DNA from: Alphaproteobacteria bacterium UBA6187
Lineage (GTDB): Bacteria > Pseudomonadota > Alphaproteobacteria > Rickettsiales > UBA6187
NCBI GenBank assembly: GCA_002422795.1
Contig: DITJ01000056.1
Coordinates: 1-9,722 of the forward strand
Direction: 5' to 3'
DNA length: 9,722 nt
In this document: positions 1 through 6,235 of the stretch, in pieces
Position numbering within the stretch: position 1 is the first letter of the stretch
Layout: each line of letters opens with the position of its first letter
Made by a program: the position numbers and the translations under genes
The notes under the pieces: generated by a model
What the model saw: the letters and a program-made list of their open reading frames with translations, nothing else
Databases searched by the model: none
Told to the model about the DNA's origin: nothing

Positions 1-22
1 TACCAGACTGCGCTACGCCCCG
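1..22 (-). tRNA. Partial tRNA, probably tRNA-Pro (5' end only)
   Basis: Read on the minus strand from position 22 to 1, the sequence is CGGGGCGTAGCGCAGTCTGG followed by TA. It has a seven-base acceptor strand, T8-A9, a GCGC D-stem strand and the AGTCTGGTA D-loop. A first base C with the GGGGCG acceptor and GTAGCGCAG matches the usual bacterial tRNA-Pro 5' end. The anticodon and the rest lie outside the window, so the isotype is an inference. It lies 51 bases downstream of the Hpt-like gene on the same strand. Confidence 0.72.
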
Positions 23-73
23 ACAATTGGATCTTTTCAGATCTTGATGTGCACCCTTATAGCAGGTTTTTTT

Positions 74-433
74 TTAATATCTAGTGTTTCTTATAAAAGC
101 ACGCAATCTTTGTAAATGTATTTTAATTGCATCAAGGATTTTTTTTGTATCTTCATCCGCTATAACGCCCAATGTCTCGGCAATTGCGCATATTTTATAA
201 AGTTCCTGTGCCCCTATATTTTCAGAAAGGTTTTTTAATTCTTTTGCGGCCGCGGCCCATTTTTGTCCATCTTGACCTGGATAATTACGCTCCATTACAG
301 CAAGGCAGTCAGCAGAATTATAAAAAAACAGCGTTAAAAGCTCTTCCTGATATGTGCTTTTTCCTTCTGTTACAATATTAAACCGCTCCATATCAAGTGG
401 CATGGAAGGCGCGGCTATCTTGTTATTTGTCAT
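74..433 (-). CDS. Degenerate Hpt-domain (histidine phosphotransfer-like) protein
   Basis: A 119-residue soluble protein, almost all of it one helical Hpt-like domain (about residues 25-115). The family motif H-x-L-K-G-x5-G-A aligns with residues 64-75, KELKNLSENIGA. The leucine, lysine and NIGA end are kept, but the phospho-accepting histidine is Lys64 and the usual Gly is Asn68. True Hpt proteins carry phosphoryl groups between hybrid histidine kinases and response regulators, as ChpT does for CtrA in alphaproteobacteria. Without the histidine this protein should not transfer phosphate, and it may instead bind a receiver or kinase as a competitor or scaffold (inference). The ATG at 431-433 is supported by AAGGA (442-446) eight bases upstream. 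It is divergent from dapD and co-directional with the tRNA. Family assignment is from the motif only and is moderately sure. Confidence 0.68.
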   Translation of the reverse strand: MTNNKIAAPSMPLDMERFNIVTEGKSTYQEELLTLFFYNSADCLAVMERNYPGQDGQKWAAAAKELKNLSENIGAQELYKICAIAETLGVIADEDTKKILDAIKIHLQRLRAFIRNTRY

Positions 434-514
434 TAACTATATCCTTTTTAGGTCATAGGGGGCGCTAAGATAGCATGTTTTGCACAAAGTTACACAATAA
501 TTTAAATTCTTTAT

Positions 515-542
515 ATGGACTGGACTTAAGCAAAACTATAGT
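515..542 (+). promoter_or_regulatory. Possible dapD promoter
   Basis: TATAGT at 537-542 is a good -10 candidate. ATGGAC at 515-520, 16 bases upstream, is a weak -35 match. A start near 549 would leave a leader of about 30 bases before dapD. Assigned by position and consensus only. Confidence 0.3.
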
Positions 543-578
543 TTATTTTACCGCGAGTTTTTAGGAGATTGGGAAATT

Positions 579-1439
579 ATGAAGAAAACACATGAAATAA
601 TCGAGCAGGCATGGGAAGACCGCAGCAAAATCAACTCCGCCACTACTGGCGAAATAAGGGATGCTGTGGTAATCACCCTTAACCATCTTGATTCAGGAAA
701 AATACGGGTAGCAGAAAAAGATGCTAATGGCGGCTGGCGCGTAAATGGCTGGATAAAGAAAGCAATATTACTTTCATTCCGCCTTAACGATATGCATTTA
801 ATAGAAGGCGGCCCATCTGCCGCTGATGAAAAATGCCACTGGTATGATAAAGTGCCTTCAAAATTCCTAGGCTGGACGGAAGGGGATTTCAAAAATGCAG
901 GTTTCCGCGCTGTACCAGGCAGCTTTGTGAGGAAAGGCGCATTTATAGCCCCTGATGTTGTGCTTATGCCAAGCTTTGTTAACCTTGGCGCATATATAGA
1001 TAAAGGCACTATGGTAGATACCTGGGCAACTATCGGCTCATGTGCGCAAATAGGCAAAAATTGCCATATTTCCGGTGGCACCGGAATTGGTGGCGTGCTT
1101 GAGCCTGTTCAGGCAAACCCTGTTATCATTGAAGATAACTGCTTTATCGGCGCAAGAAGTGAAATTGCCGAAGGTGTTATTGTAGAAGAGGGTTCTGTAA
1201 TTTCAATGGGCGTATTTATTGGCGCTTCCACCAAAATTATCGACCGTGAAACCGGCGAGATATTCATGGGAAGGGTGCCTGCATATTCTGTTGTGGTTCC
1301 AGGAACTATCCCTGGCGGCAAACGTGAGGACGGCACTGAGAAGCCTGCGCTTTATGCAGCAGTTATTGTAAAAAAAGTGGATGCAAAAACCAGGGCAAAA
1401 ACTTCTATAAATGAATTGCTAAGGCAAGATGCTAGTTAA
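579..1439 (+). CDS. dapD: 2,3,4,5-tetrahydropyridine-2,6-dicarboxylate N-succinyltransferase
   Basis: Cytoplasmic enzyme of the succinylase branch of lysine/diaminopimelate synthesis. It moves succinyl from succinyl-CoA to tetrahydrodipicolinate, feeding peptidoglycan and lysine. The 286-residue length fits the family (E. coli about 274). Residues 1-100 form the helical N-terminal domain, including GGWRVNGWIKKA (51-62) and LSFRLND (65-71). Residues about 105-245 are the left-handed beta-helix of hexapeptide repeats, with the family segments AYIDKGTMVDTWATIGSCAQ (138-157), SGGTGIGGVLEP (165-176), and EDNCFIGARSEI followed by VEEGSVISMGVFIGAST. The C-terminal tail is shorter helical sequence. 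The trimer fold and CoA binding are known for the family. AGGAG (563-567) lies 11 bases before the ATG. No other dap gene is adjacent; the next gene is trpA, beyond a palindromic repeat. Confidence 0.96.
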   Translation: MKKTHEIIEQAWEDRSKINSATTGEIRDAVVITLNHLDSGKIRVAEKDANGGWRVNGWIKKAILLSFRLNDMHLIEGGPSAADEKCHWYDKVPSKFLGWTEGDFKNAGFRAVPGSFVRKGAFIAPDVVLMPSFVNLGAYIDKGTMVDTWATIGSCAQIGKNCHISGGTGIGGVLEPVQANPVIIEDNCFIGARSEIAEGVIVEEGSVISMGVFIGASTKIIDRETGEIFMGRVPAYSVVVPGTIPGGKREDGTEKPALYAAVIVKKVDAKTRAKTSINELLRQDAS

Positions 1440-1441
1440 TT

Positions 1442-1650
1442 TAGGATTTAGGATTTAAGATTTAAGATTTAGGAGCCTGTATCGAATTAATGAATATTGT
1501 CTTCCAGAATTTGGCTAACTCATGAAAACGGCTGAAATAGCCTGTTTCATGAGAAGCCTCTCTAGCTTCTGGAATGACAAAATCCTTAATTCGATACAGG
1601 CTCTAAGATTTTTTAACTCCTGAATCTTAAATCTAAAATCATAAATCTTA
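1442..1650. repeat. Nested palindromic element with inverted heptad arrays
   Basis: The whole dapD-trpA gap is one nested inverted structure. The outer layer is four 7-base units on the left (TAGGATT, TAGGATT, TAAGATT, TAAGATT; 1442-1469). On the right are four inverted units (AATCTTA, AATCTAA, AATCATA, AATCTTA; 1623-1650). Inside sits a 131-base hairpin (1473-1603) described separately. Such palindromes are reminiscent of the Rickettsia palindromic elements and MITE-like repeats of alphaproteobacteria, but I cannot assign a known family. The right array ends six bases before the trpA start. Confidence 0.8.
1473..1603. repeat. 131-base MITE-like hairpin inside the nested repeat
   Basis: Perfect 18-base terminal inverted repeats: GAGCCTGTATCGAATTAA at 1473-1490 and its complement at 1586-1603. 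Inner paired segments follow: left TTCCAGAA with right TTCTGGAA, then left CTCATGAAA with right TTTCATGAG, closing on a GGCT/AGCC tip. Almost the full length can fold on itself. TAAGATTT flanks both sides (1463-1470 on the left, 1604-1611 on the right) and could be an 8-base target duplication. Because TAAGATT is also the local tandem unit, the duplication is not secure. Confidence 0.72.
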
Positions 1651-1656
1651 AATTAT

Positions 1657-2445
1657 ATGACCCGCTTACAAAATAAATTCATCCAGGTAAAAAAAGAAAC
1701 CCGTAGCGCACTTATAACCTATATAATGGCTTATGTGCCGGATAAGGAAACCTCGCTTGCAGTTCTATGCGGCTTGCCTGAAGCTGGGGCGGATATTATA
1801 GAACTAGGCCTGCCTTTTTCAGACCCGATGGCGGATGGCCCAATAATCCAGGAAGCAGCACAAATTGCTTTGCAGCAAGGCGCTAAGATTAAAAATATAT
1901 TGGATATGGTTGCTGAATTTAGAAAAAACAATTCAGAAACGCCAATTATATTGATGGGTTACTTCAATCCATTATTAAATTACGGGCTGGATAAATTCAC
2001 ACATGAGGCGGCCATTGCCGGAGTTGATGGCCTGCTTATCGTTGACCTTCCCCCGGAAGAAGAAGGGGAGCTAAAATCTGCCGCTGAAAAAGAATCACTT
2101 GCCTGGATAAGGCTTGCAACGCCTACTACTGGTGAGGCACGCCTGCAAAACATCATAAAAAGCGCAAGCGGCTTTCTTTATTACGTTGCCGTTGCCGGAG
2201 TAACAGGCACCACTTCAGCCAGTTATGAATCAATTGCAGCCAGCGTGGCAAGAATTAAGAAATATACAGATTTGCCTATAGCAGTGGGCTTCGGTATAAA
2301 ATCAGCAAATGATGTTAGTGAAGTTGCAAAATCAGCCGATGCAGTTGTGGTCGGCTCGGCAATAGTAAAAGAGATGTTAAAAAATAAAGATGCCGCAAGC
2401 ACACTTGCGTTAGTTAAGGATCTTGCTTCGGGGTTACAATCCTAA
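1657..2445 (+). CDS. trpA: Tryptophan synthase alpha chain
   Basis: Cytoplasmic TIM-barrel subunit that cleaves indole-3-glycerol phosphate to indole and glyceraldehyde 3-phosphate, passing indole to TrpB. The 262 residues align in register with the E. coli protein. Catalytic Glu49 is in IIELGLPFSDP and Asp60 in MADGP. Tyr175, the loop GVTGT at 181-185, the phosphate-binding VGFGI (210-214) and Gly234-Ser235 are all present, so it should be active. The usual GD before the first conserved proline is Tyr26-Val27 here, which is uncommon. No trpB or other trp gene is next to it, unlike most alphaproteobacterial trpFBA clusters. The ATG is the only sensible start, since the conserved core begins by residue 18, yet there is no clear ribosome binding site. 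The preceding bases belong to the heptad repeat. The stop codon overlaps that of the convergent gene. Confidence 0.96.
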   Translation: MTRLQNKFIQVKKETRSALITYIMAYVPDKETSLAVLCGLPEAGADIIELGLPFSDPMADGPIIQEAAQIALQQGAKIKNILDMVAEFRKNNSETPIILMGYFNPLLNYGLDKFTHEAAIAGVDGLLIVDLPPEEEGELKSAAEKESLAWIRLATPTTGEARLQNIIKSASGFLYYVAVAGVTGTTSASYESIAASVARIKKYTDLPIAVGFGIKSANDVSEVAKSADAVVVGSAIVKEMLKNKDAASTLALVKDLASGLQS

Positions 2446-3320
2446 CCCCCAATCCTCTCCTTGCACACGCTTTCCACCACATCACGTAGTTTTTCTACTC
2501 TAGCTATAAGATATTCAAGCTGCTCTTTGGTAATGGCATAATTTTTATCATACCTAGCTCCTATATAGGCTTCTTGAAGCAGTTTAAAGCAAGTTTCTTC
2601 CTCGGCGGTAGCGGTGGGGAATATTCCTAGGAACTTATTTGATTGACTGGCGCATAACTTAAGCAGTTTTGCAAGGTCGTGTAATTTTGGTTTATAGTCT
2701 GTTAGCACTAATAAGGCGCAGTTTAACAGGTTTTCGGTGGCTTGATGGAGCTGGAAGGCTGAATTCTTCAGCATACCTCTCTCTTTTGCTACTTGTGAGA
2801 CTTCTAAAAAATCCTTTCCATCATAAAACCACTGCTCAAAATAATCTTCTGCTATTTCTTTGATTTCCGCCTTGCTCAGCGGCCTTGCATCTGCCAGTTC
2901 AAACTCGCCGGAGCCATACAAAAGAACGCCATCTTTCTTAATATCACTGAAAAAATACTGGCCTTTTTCCAGCTCTTTATTCACACGCTGCACTGATTCA
3001 ATTATTATTGTGGGTGTATGGGGCTTAAGCGGGTGCCGGAAGCTTTTCAGGCTTTCACTAATTTCAGACCCCAGCCTTGTGGCAGCCTGCCCGGAACCTT
3101 GTTTGTGCTTCTTTGTAATAATCAGGAAATCATAATCACTGGCATATTCATAGGTAGTTGTGCCTTCCTTATAAGAATCATAAATCCAATCTCCCCGCGC
3201 AAATGAGCCGAACAGGATAATGAACGCAATTTTATCCTTATAACTTTCCAATATCACATCCCTTATGGCATATATGGATGCCTCATGCGCTTTGGATTTT
3301 TTTGGTAACTGGGTTTTCAT
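2442..3320 (-). CDS. Nucleotidyltransferase-HEPN fusion protein (MNT-HEPN)
   Basis: A 292-residue two-domain protein. Residues about 15-135 are a minimal nucleotidyltransferase of the polymerase-beta superfamily: GSFARGD (38-44) is the GS motif and SDYD (61-64) supplies the metal-binding Asp62 and Asp64. Residues about 180-285 are a helical HEPN domain with HQATENLL (192-199), LHDLAKLLKLC (213-223) and ARYDKNY (255-261). The usual HEPN RNase motif R-x4-6-H is not obvious here: Arg256 is followed by Tyr261 where His would be expected. Separate MNT and HEPN proteins form toxin-antitoxin pairs in which MNT adds AMP to the HEPN toxin. Fused forms are widespread and mostly uncharacterised, so a role in nucleotide or RNA modification is inference. 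The stop (TAG, 2442-2444) interlocks with the trpA TAA. The ATG at 3318-3320 has no strong ribosome binding site. Confidence 0.82.
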   Translation of the reverse strand: MKTQLPKKSKAHEASIYAIRDVILESYKDKIAFIILFGSFARGDWIYDSYKEGTTTYEYASDYDFLIITKKHKQGSGQAATRLGSEISESLKSFRHPLKPHTPTIIIESVQRVNKELEKGQYFFSDIKKDGVLLYGSGEFELADARPLSKAEIKEIAEDYFEQWFYDGKDFLEVSQVAKERGMLKNSAFQLHQATENLLNCALLVLTDYKPKLHDLAKLLKLCASQSNKFLGIFPTATAEEETCFKLLQEAYIGARYDKNYAITKEQLEYLIARVEKLRDVVESVCKERIGG

Positions 3321-3395
3321 GATAAAGCGGTTGAATAATTACTTTCCTAGAAAATACACAGATAAGTATAGTGGGCAATATATTTTCTTATCGTA

Positions 3396-3410
3396 TTAAC
3401 GATTTGTTAA
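3396..3410 (+). promoter_or_regulatory. CtrA-type binding box (TTAA-N7-TTAA)
   Basis: TTAA at 3396-3399, seven bases, then TTAA at 3407-3410 is an exact match to the half-site spacing of the alphaproteobacterial cell-cycle regulator CtrA. It lies 108 bases before the DUF2336 start and in the divergent gap. The second half-site overlaps the candidate -35 below, the geometry seen at CtrA-activated promoters. One exact match in AT-rich DNA could be chance. Confidence 0.5.
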
Positions 3411-3432
3411 GAATTTTAATATAAAGTATTCT
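3404..3432 (+). promoter_or_regulatory. Candidate promoter for the DUF2336-UPF0262 unit
   Basis: TTGTTA (3404-3409) and TATTCT (3427-3432) are separated by 17 bases and resemble -35 and -10 elements. The -35 overlaps the right half of the CtrA-type box. The predicted leader to the ATG at 3519 is about 80 bases and holds no obvious riboswitch fold. Confidence 0.35.
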
Positions 3433-3518
3433 TCCTGCTAAATATCAATAAATTATAGTAAATTTCATTGATATTCCGCTAACACACCTTTCCTATATAG
3501 TGTTTTGAGAGAAAACCA

Positions 3519-4571
3519 ATGCAACTGGCAAGTAACAGAGATGCCAATATATTAGAAAATAATTATAAGCAGATATTCCAAAATTATGCGGAATCTTTGC
3601 AAAATAATCCCTCGCCTGAAATAAGGGCTATAATAGCAGATGCGGTTTCAACATATTTTAAAAACGAAATTTTTGATACAACCGAAAAGAATGTGGCTTG
3701 TGAAATAATAAGGCTGCTTGCAATGGATGTGAGTGCGCATGTGCGCCAAGCCATTGCTTTTAATCTTAAGCATAGCGCGGCGTTGCCGCGTGATATAGCT
3801 ATAATAATGGCAAGCGATATACTTGAAGTTGCCATGCCAATACTTGAATCTTCTGCTGCTCTTATGGAAGAAGATATCGTTACTATTATTAAAAACACTA
3901 AATTTACAGCAAAACTTATTGCTATATCAAAACGCCAGGATATTTCTAAAGCAGTTATAGATGAATTACTTGCTACGAAAAACGAAGAAGTTATAACCAG
4001 CCTGCTTTCCAATAAATCCGTAACTATTTGCGAAAGCCAAATAGGGGTTATGTTAAATTACATTTCGCCACAATTACGCAGTGAACTTATAAATAAGTAC
4101 CACTTGAATAAACCCAATCAGGAACATTCTCCAGAACCAACAATCCTGCCCCAATTTATAGAAAAGTCCCAGACTGAGCAGATGGTAGACTATCTGTTTA
4201 GGGAGGGGCGCCTTACCGAATCCCTTATATTAAGGGCTTTGTGTGAAGGAAATATATTATTTTTTGAAATAAGCATAGCAAGAAGGGCGGGTATCCCGGT
4301 GATAAACGCGAAAATGCTTATAAGAAGCAGCAACGCTGCATCTTTAAAATCGCTATGGAAACGGGCAAGAATGCCGGAAAGTGCTTTTGATGCAGTAAAT
4401 ATCATTATAACGCTTATTATTTCACATTTGCAAAATAGTCGTGCAGAAAAAAGCTTAAGCAATTATTTGCTCGAGAATATAAAAGAATATAATTATGACG
4501 AAAGCGTTACCTTAATGCCTTATTTTATGACCATTATAGCAAGTGGAATTAAAATAAAGGATATTGTATAG
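3519..4571 (+). CDS. DUF2336 HEAT-like helical repeat protein
   Basis: A 350-residue, all-helical, cytoplasmic protein of the alphaproteobacterial DUF2336 family, whose function is not established. Residues about 30-170 show repeated paired helices of HEAT type, for example SPEIRAIIADAVSTYF (32-47) and SAHVRQAIAFNL (72-83). A linker rich in Pro, Glu and Gln follows (about 195-220). The C-terminal half carries the family hallmark FFEISIARRAGIPVINAKML (248-267) and then AASLKSLWKRARMP (273-286). There is no signal peptide or membrane segment. The ATG follows GAGAGA (3507-3512). A CtrA-type box and candidate promoter lie upstream, and the UPF0262 gene starts 47 bases downstream on the same strand, so the two are probably co-transcribed. 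HEAT proteins usually act as binding scaffolds; any partner is unknown. Confidence 0.85.
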   Translation: MQLASNRDANILENNYKQIFQNYAESLQNNPSPEIRAIIADAVSTYFKNEIFDTTEKNVACEIIRLLAMDVSAHVRQAIAFNLKHSAALPRDIAIIMASDILEVAMPILESSAALMEEDIVTIIKNTKFTAKLIAISKRQDISKAVIDELLATKNEEVITSLLSNKSVTICESQIGVMLNYISPQLRSELINKYHLNKPNQEHSPEPTILPQFIEKSQTEQMVDYLFREGRLTESLILRALCEGNILFFEISIARRAGIPVINAKMLIRSSNAASLKSLWKRARMPESAFDAVNIIITLIISHLQNSRAEKSLSNYLLENIKEYNYDESVTLMPYFMTIIASGIKIKDIV

Positions 4572-4618
4572 TGTAACGGTGCGCTTCTCATTTTTACTAT
4601 AAAAACCTGAAATCTAAT

Positions 4619-5077
4619 ATGAACTATATAGAAAAAATATCCCTTGATGAAAATGCACTTATCAGGGGTGAAAATAACAAGCGGGACCGAGATCGTATTA
4701 TCACTGATTTGCTTGAGAGTAGCTGCCTGTCTCCCGTTGCTTCTAACCTTAAAGGGCCATTTGGATTAAAAATATCTATAGTTAGCAATAAGATAATGAT
4801 TTGTGTAGAAGGCTCTTGCGGGCTTTTCACTGATGTTGAATTCTCCCTTGCGCCCCTTAAAAGAATTATTAAAGATTATTCAATAATATGTGAAAGTTAT
4901 TTTGATGCGGTAAGGGATGCCGAACCCCGCAAAATTGAAGCAATTGATATGGGGCGCCGCGGAGCCCATAATGAAGGCGCGGAAATATTACAAGAACAAA
5001 TAAATAGCAAGCTTGATGTTGATTTTGAAACGGCGCGGAAGATATTTACGCTAATATATTTATTGCAGGAGAAGTAG
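4619..5077 (+). CDS. UPF0262 family protein
   Basis: A 152-residue soluble protein of UPF0262, a family conserved in alphaproteobacteria and without a known function. Family features seen are an N-terminal start with SLDE (8-11) and a beta-rich middle (about 48-75). The signature LAPLKRIIKDYSIICESYFD (77-96) follows, then IEAIDMGRRGAHNEGAEILQ (106-125) and DFETARKIFTLI (135-146). The length is normal. There is no membrane segment. The spacing of 47 bases behind the DUF2336 gene with no separate strong promoter suggests one transcription unit, possibly under the upstream CtrA-type box. The ribosome binding site is weak. The last ten coding bases form the left arm of a strong hairpin, so translation of the final codons and the RNA 3' end may interact. 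Confidence 0.9.
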   Translation: MNYIEKISLDENALIRGENNKRDRDRIITDLLESSCLSPVASNLKGPFGLKISIVSNKIMICVEGSCGLFTDVEFSLAPLKRIIKDYSIICESYFDAVRDAEPRKIEAIDMGRRGAHNEGAEILQEQINSKLDVDFETARKIFTLIYLLQEK

Positions 5078-5092
5078 CCCCCTACTTCTCCT
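5067..5092 (+). terminator. Hairpin at the UPF0262 stop codon
   Basis: AGGAGAAGTAG (5067-5077) pairs perfectly with CTACTTCTCCT (5082-5092) around a CCCC loop, an 11-base stem that includes the stop codon. No T-run follows, so it is not a classical intrinsic terminator. It may act as a 3' stabilising hairpin or a weak terminator. Confidence 0.5.
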
Positions 5093-5141
5093 ATAGCTAA
5101 TTGACTTTATAACTGGACGAATTATTAAAATTTTTTGGAAT

Positions 5142-5330
5142 TGTCATCCCGGAACCTAAAAAACCTTAATTTGCACTCTTAGCAAATTTTAGGTTTTGTT
5201 GGTATCCGGGATCCATATCCCAGAGTCCTTTGTAATTACAGCCGCCTCTGGAATATGGATCCCGGGTATTAATGATTCCTAAGAATTTATGAAGTATAAA
5301 TTCCAAGTAATCCTAAATCCCGGGATGACA
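5142..5330. repeat. Compound palindromic element with cloverleaf geometry
   Basis: Outer inverted repeats TGTCATCCCGG (5142-5152) and CCGGGATGACA (5320-5330) enclose three successive hairpins. Arm A has AATTTGC (5168-5174) and GCAAATT (5182-5188), extended by AACCT/AGGTT pairing. Arm B pairs 5203-5225 with 5246-5268, with two mismatches in 23. Arm C has GAATTTAT (5283-5290) and ATAAATTC (5296-5303), with looser outer pairing. ATCCCGG-type cores recur four times in alternating orientation. It sits between two convergent genes and could also end transcription from both sides. It resembles palindromic repeats of Rickettsiales-like genomes but contains no convincing ORF. Confidence 0.75.
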
Positions 5331-5418
5331 GTATAGTGAATTTGCTTTTTATTTACTATACTTAAGCATTAGATGCTATTAGGCATGTCCCGATGCAAAG
5401 TTAATTTACTATCTCAAA

Positions 5419-6054
5419 CTACTTAGAACCTTTTTTAGGTGATTTGCTCCCTCCGCTTTGTTCCACTTGTGCTTTTTCTTCAATAGCTTTTATAAGCCCT
5501 TCAATGCCGCTTTTACTCAAAACGGAATCAAAATCGGCACGTTGCGTTGTAATCAGGCTAACGCCCTCAACTATAATATCTATGATTCTAAACTCTCCTG
5601 TAGACTGCGTAAGTAACCTGTAACCAGCTATAGTCTCTGCCTGCTGTTTTGTGGCTTTAATTTGCATAGCTACAGAAAACTCACCATTACCTTCATCTTT
5701 TACGCCTGTAATAGTATATTTACTTCCGGTGTAATCGCTGAAATTCTTAGTATACCTGGCAAGTAGATATTTTTTATAGGCATTCATATAACGAATTTTC
5801 TGGTCTTCTGTCGCTTGTTTCCTGCCTTGCGCAAGTACAAAATTACTCATCCATTCTATATCTACATTTTCAACAAACATTTGTTGCAATTGCTTCTGCT
5901 TTTCTGCTTCGCTTAAAGGGCTGTTAATCACATCAAGCACCTTCTGCCCCAGGCCATCTACAAACAGCCTCGCCTCGTCGTTGGTGGTGGAGAAAGCCTT
6001 ATTTACTAACAATATAAAACTTAGAATAAAAATTAATATAATTCCGTAGCGCAT
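5419..6054 (-). CDS. mlaC: MlaC/Ttg2D-family periplasmic phospholipid-binding protein
   Basis: A 211-residue exported protein. Residues 1-22 are a signal peptide: a hydrophobic run IILIFILSFILLV, with likely cleavage after about residue 22 (AFS-TT). The mature part fits the MlaC/toluene-tolerance Ttg2D family. An N-terminal DGLGQKVLDVI (33-43) is followed by IRYMNAYKKYLLARYTKNFS (87-106). The conserved end comprises YRLLTQSTGEFRIIDIIVEG (145-164), VSLITTQRADFDSVLS (165-180) and GIEGLIKAI (183-191). MlaC shuttles phospholipids between outer membrane and the MlaFEDB transporter; related alphaproteobacterial proteins include HpnM of hopanoid clusters, so the exact substrate is open. The tail is Lys/Ser/Gly-rich. 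I chose the ATG at 6052-6054 because AGGGG (6063-6067) lies eight bases before it and it begins the signal peptide. A longer reading frame opens at 6123. No mlaE, mlaF or mlaD is adjacent. Confidence 0.85.
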   Translation of the reverse strand: MRYGIILIFILSFILLVNKAFSTTNDEARLFVDGLGQKVLDVINSPLSEAEKQKQLQQMFVENVDIEWMSNFVLAQGRKQATEDQKIRYMNAYKKYLLARYTKNFSDYTGSKYTITGVKDEGNGEFSVAMQIKATKQQAETIAGYRLLTQSTGEFRIIDIIVEGVSLITTQRADFDSVLSKSGIEGLIKAIEEKAQVEQSGGSKSPKKGSK

Positions 6055-6139
6055 AAATAAATCCCCTGATAGATAATAAAAAATATTGAGGCTAGTTAGA
6101 AATGGAAACGTATAAGGAATCAATATCGAAAAACACCGA

Positions 6140-6153
6140 GATTATTAATAATC
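6140..6153. promoter_or_regulatory. Perfect 14-base palindrome upstream of mlaC
   Basis: GATTATTAATAATC reads the same on both strands and lies 86 bases upstream of the mlaC start, in the leader or promoter zone. It could be an operator for a dimeric regulator, but AT-rich palindromes of this size also arise by chance. Confidence 0.25.
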
Positions 6154-6235
6154 AACAAACTGGCATTATTCACTATAGCTGCAACCCCCAAACACTGTAG
6201 ACAAATTTATACCCTCATCAAATTTGGAGGTTTTT

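Noticed and set aside
24..73. Terminator between the Hpt-like gene and the tRNA
   Set aside because: GATC-GATC pairing around 30-45 is only four to five bases, and the T-run at 67-75 is on the wrong strand for the minus-strand genes.
1441..1469. Heptad TTTAGGA-like repeats resemble plant-type telomere repeats
   Set aside because: Only four degenerate units in a bacterial intergenic palindrome, with inverted copies on the other side; the likeness is coincidental.
1473..1603. CRISPR array or riboswitch in the dapD-trpA gap
   Set aside because: No regularly spaced direct repeats with unique spacers; the structure is one long inverted repeat with MITE-like ends.
6055..6123. Upstream ATG adding 23 residues to the MlaC-like protein
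   Set aside because: It would bury the signal peptide behind an extra hydrophobic stretch, while the internal ATG has a clear AGGGG site.
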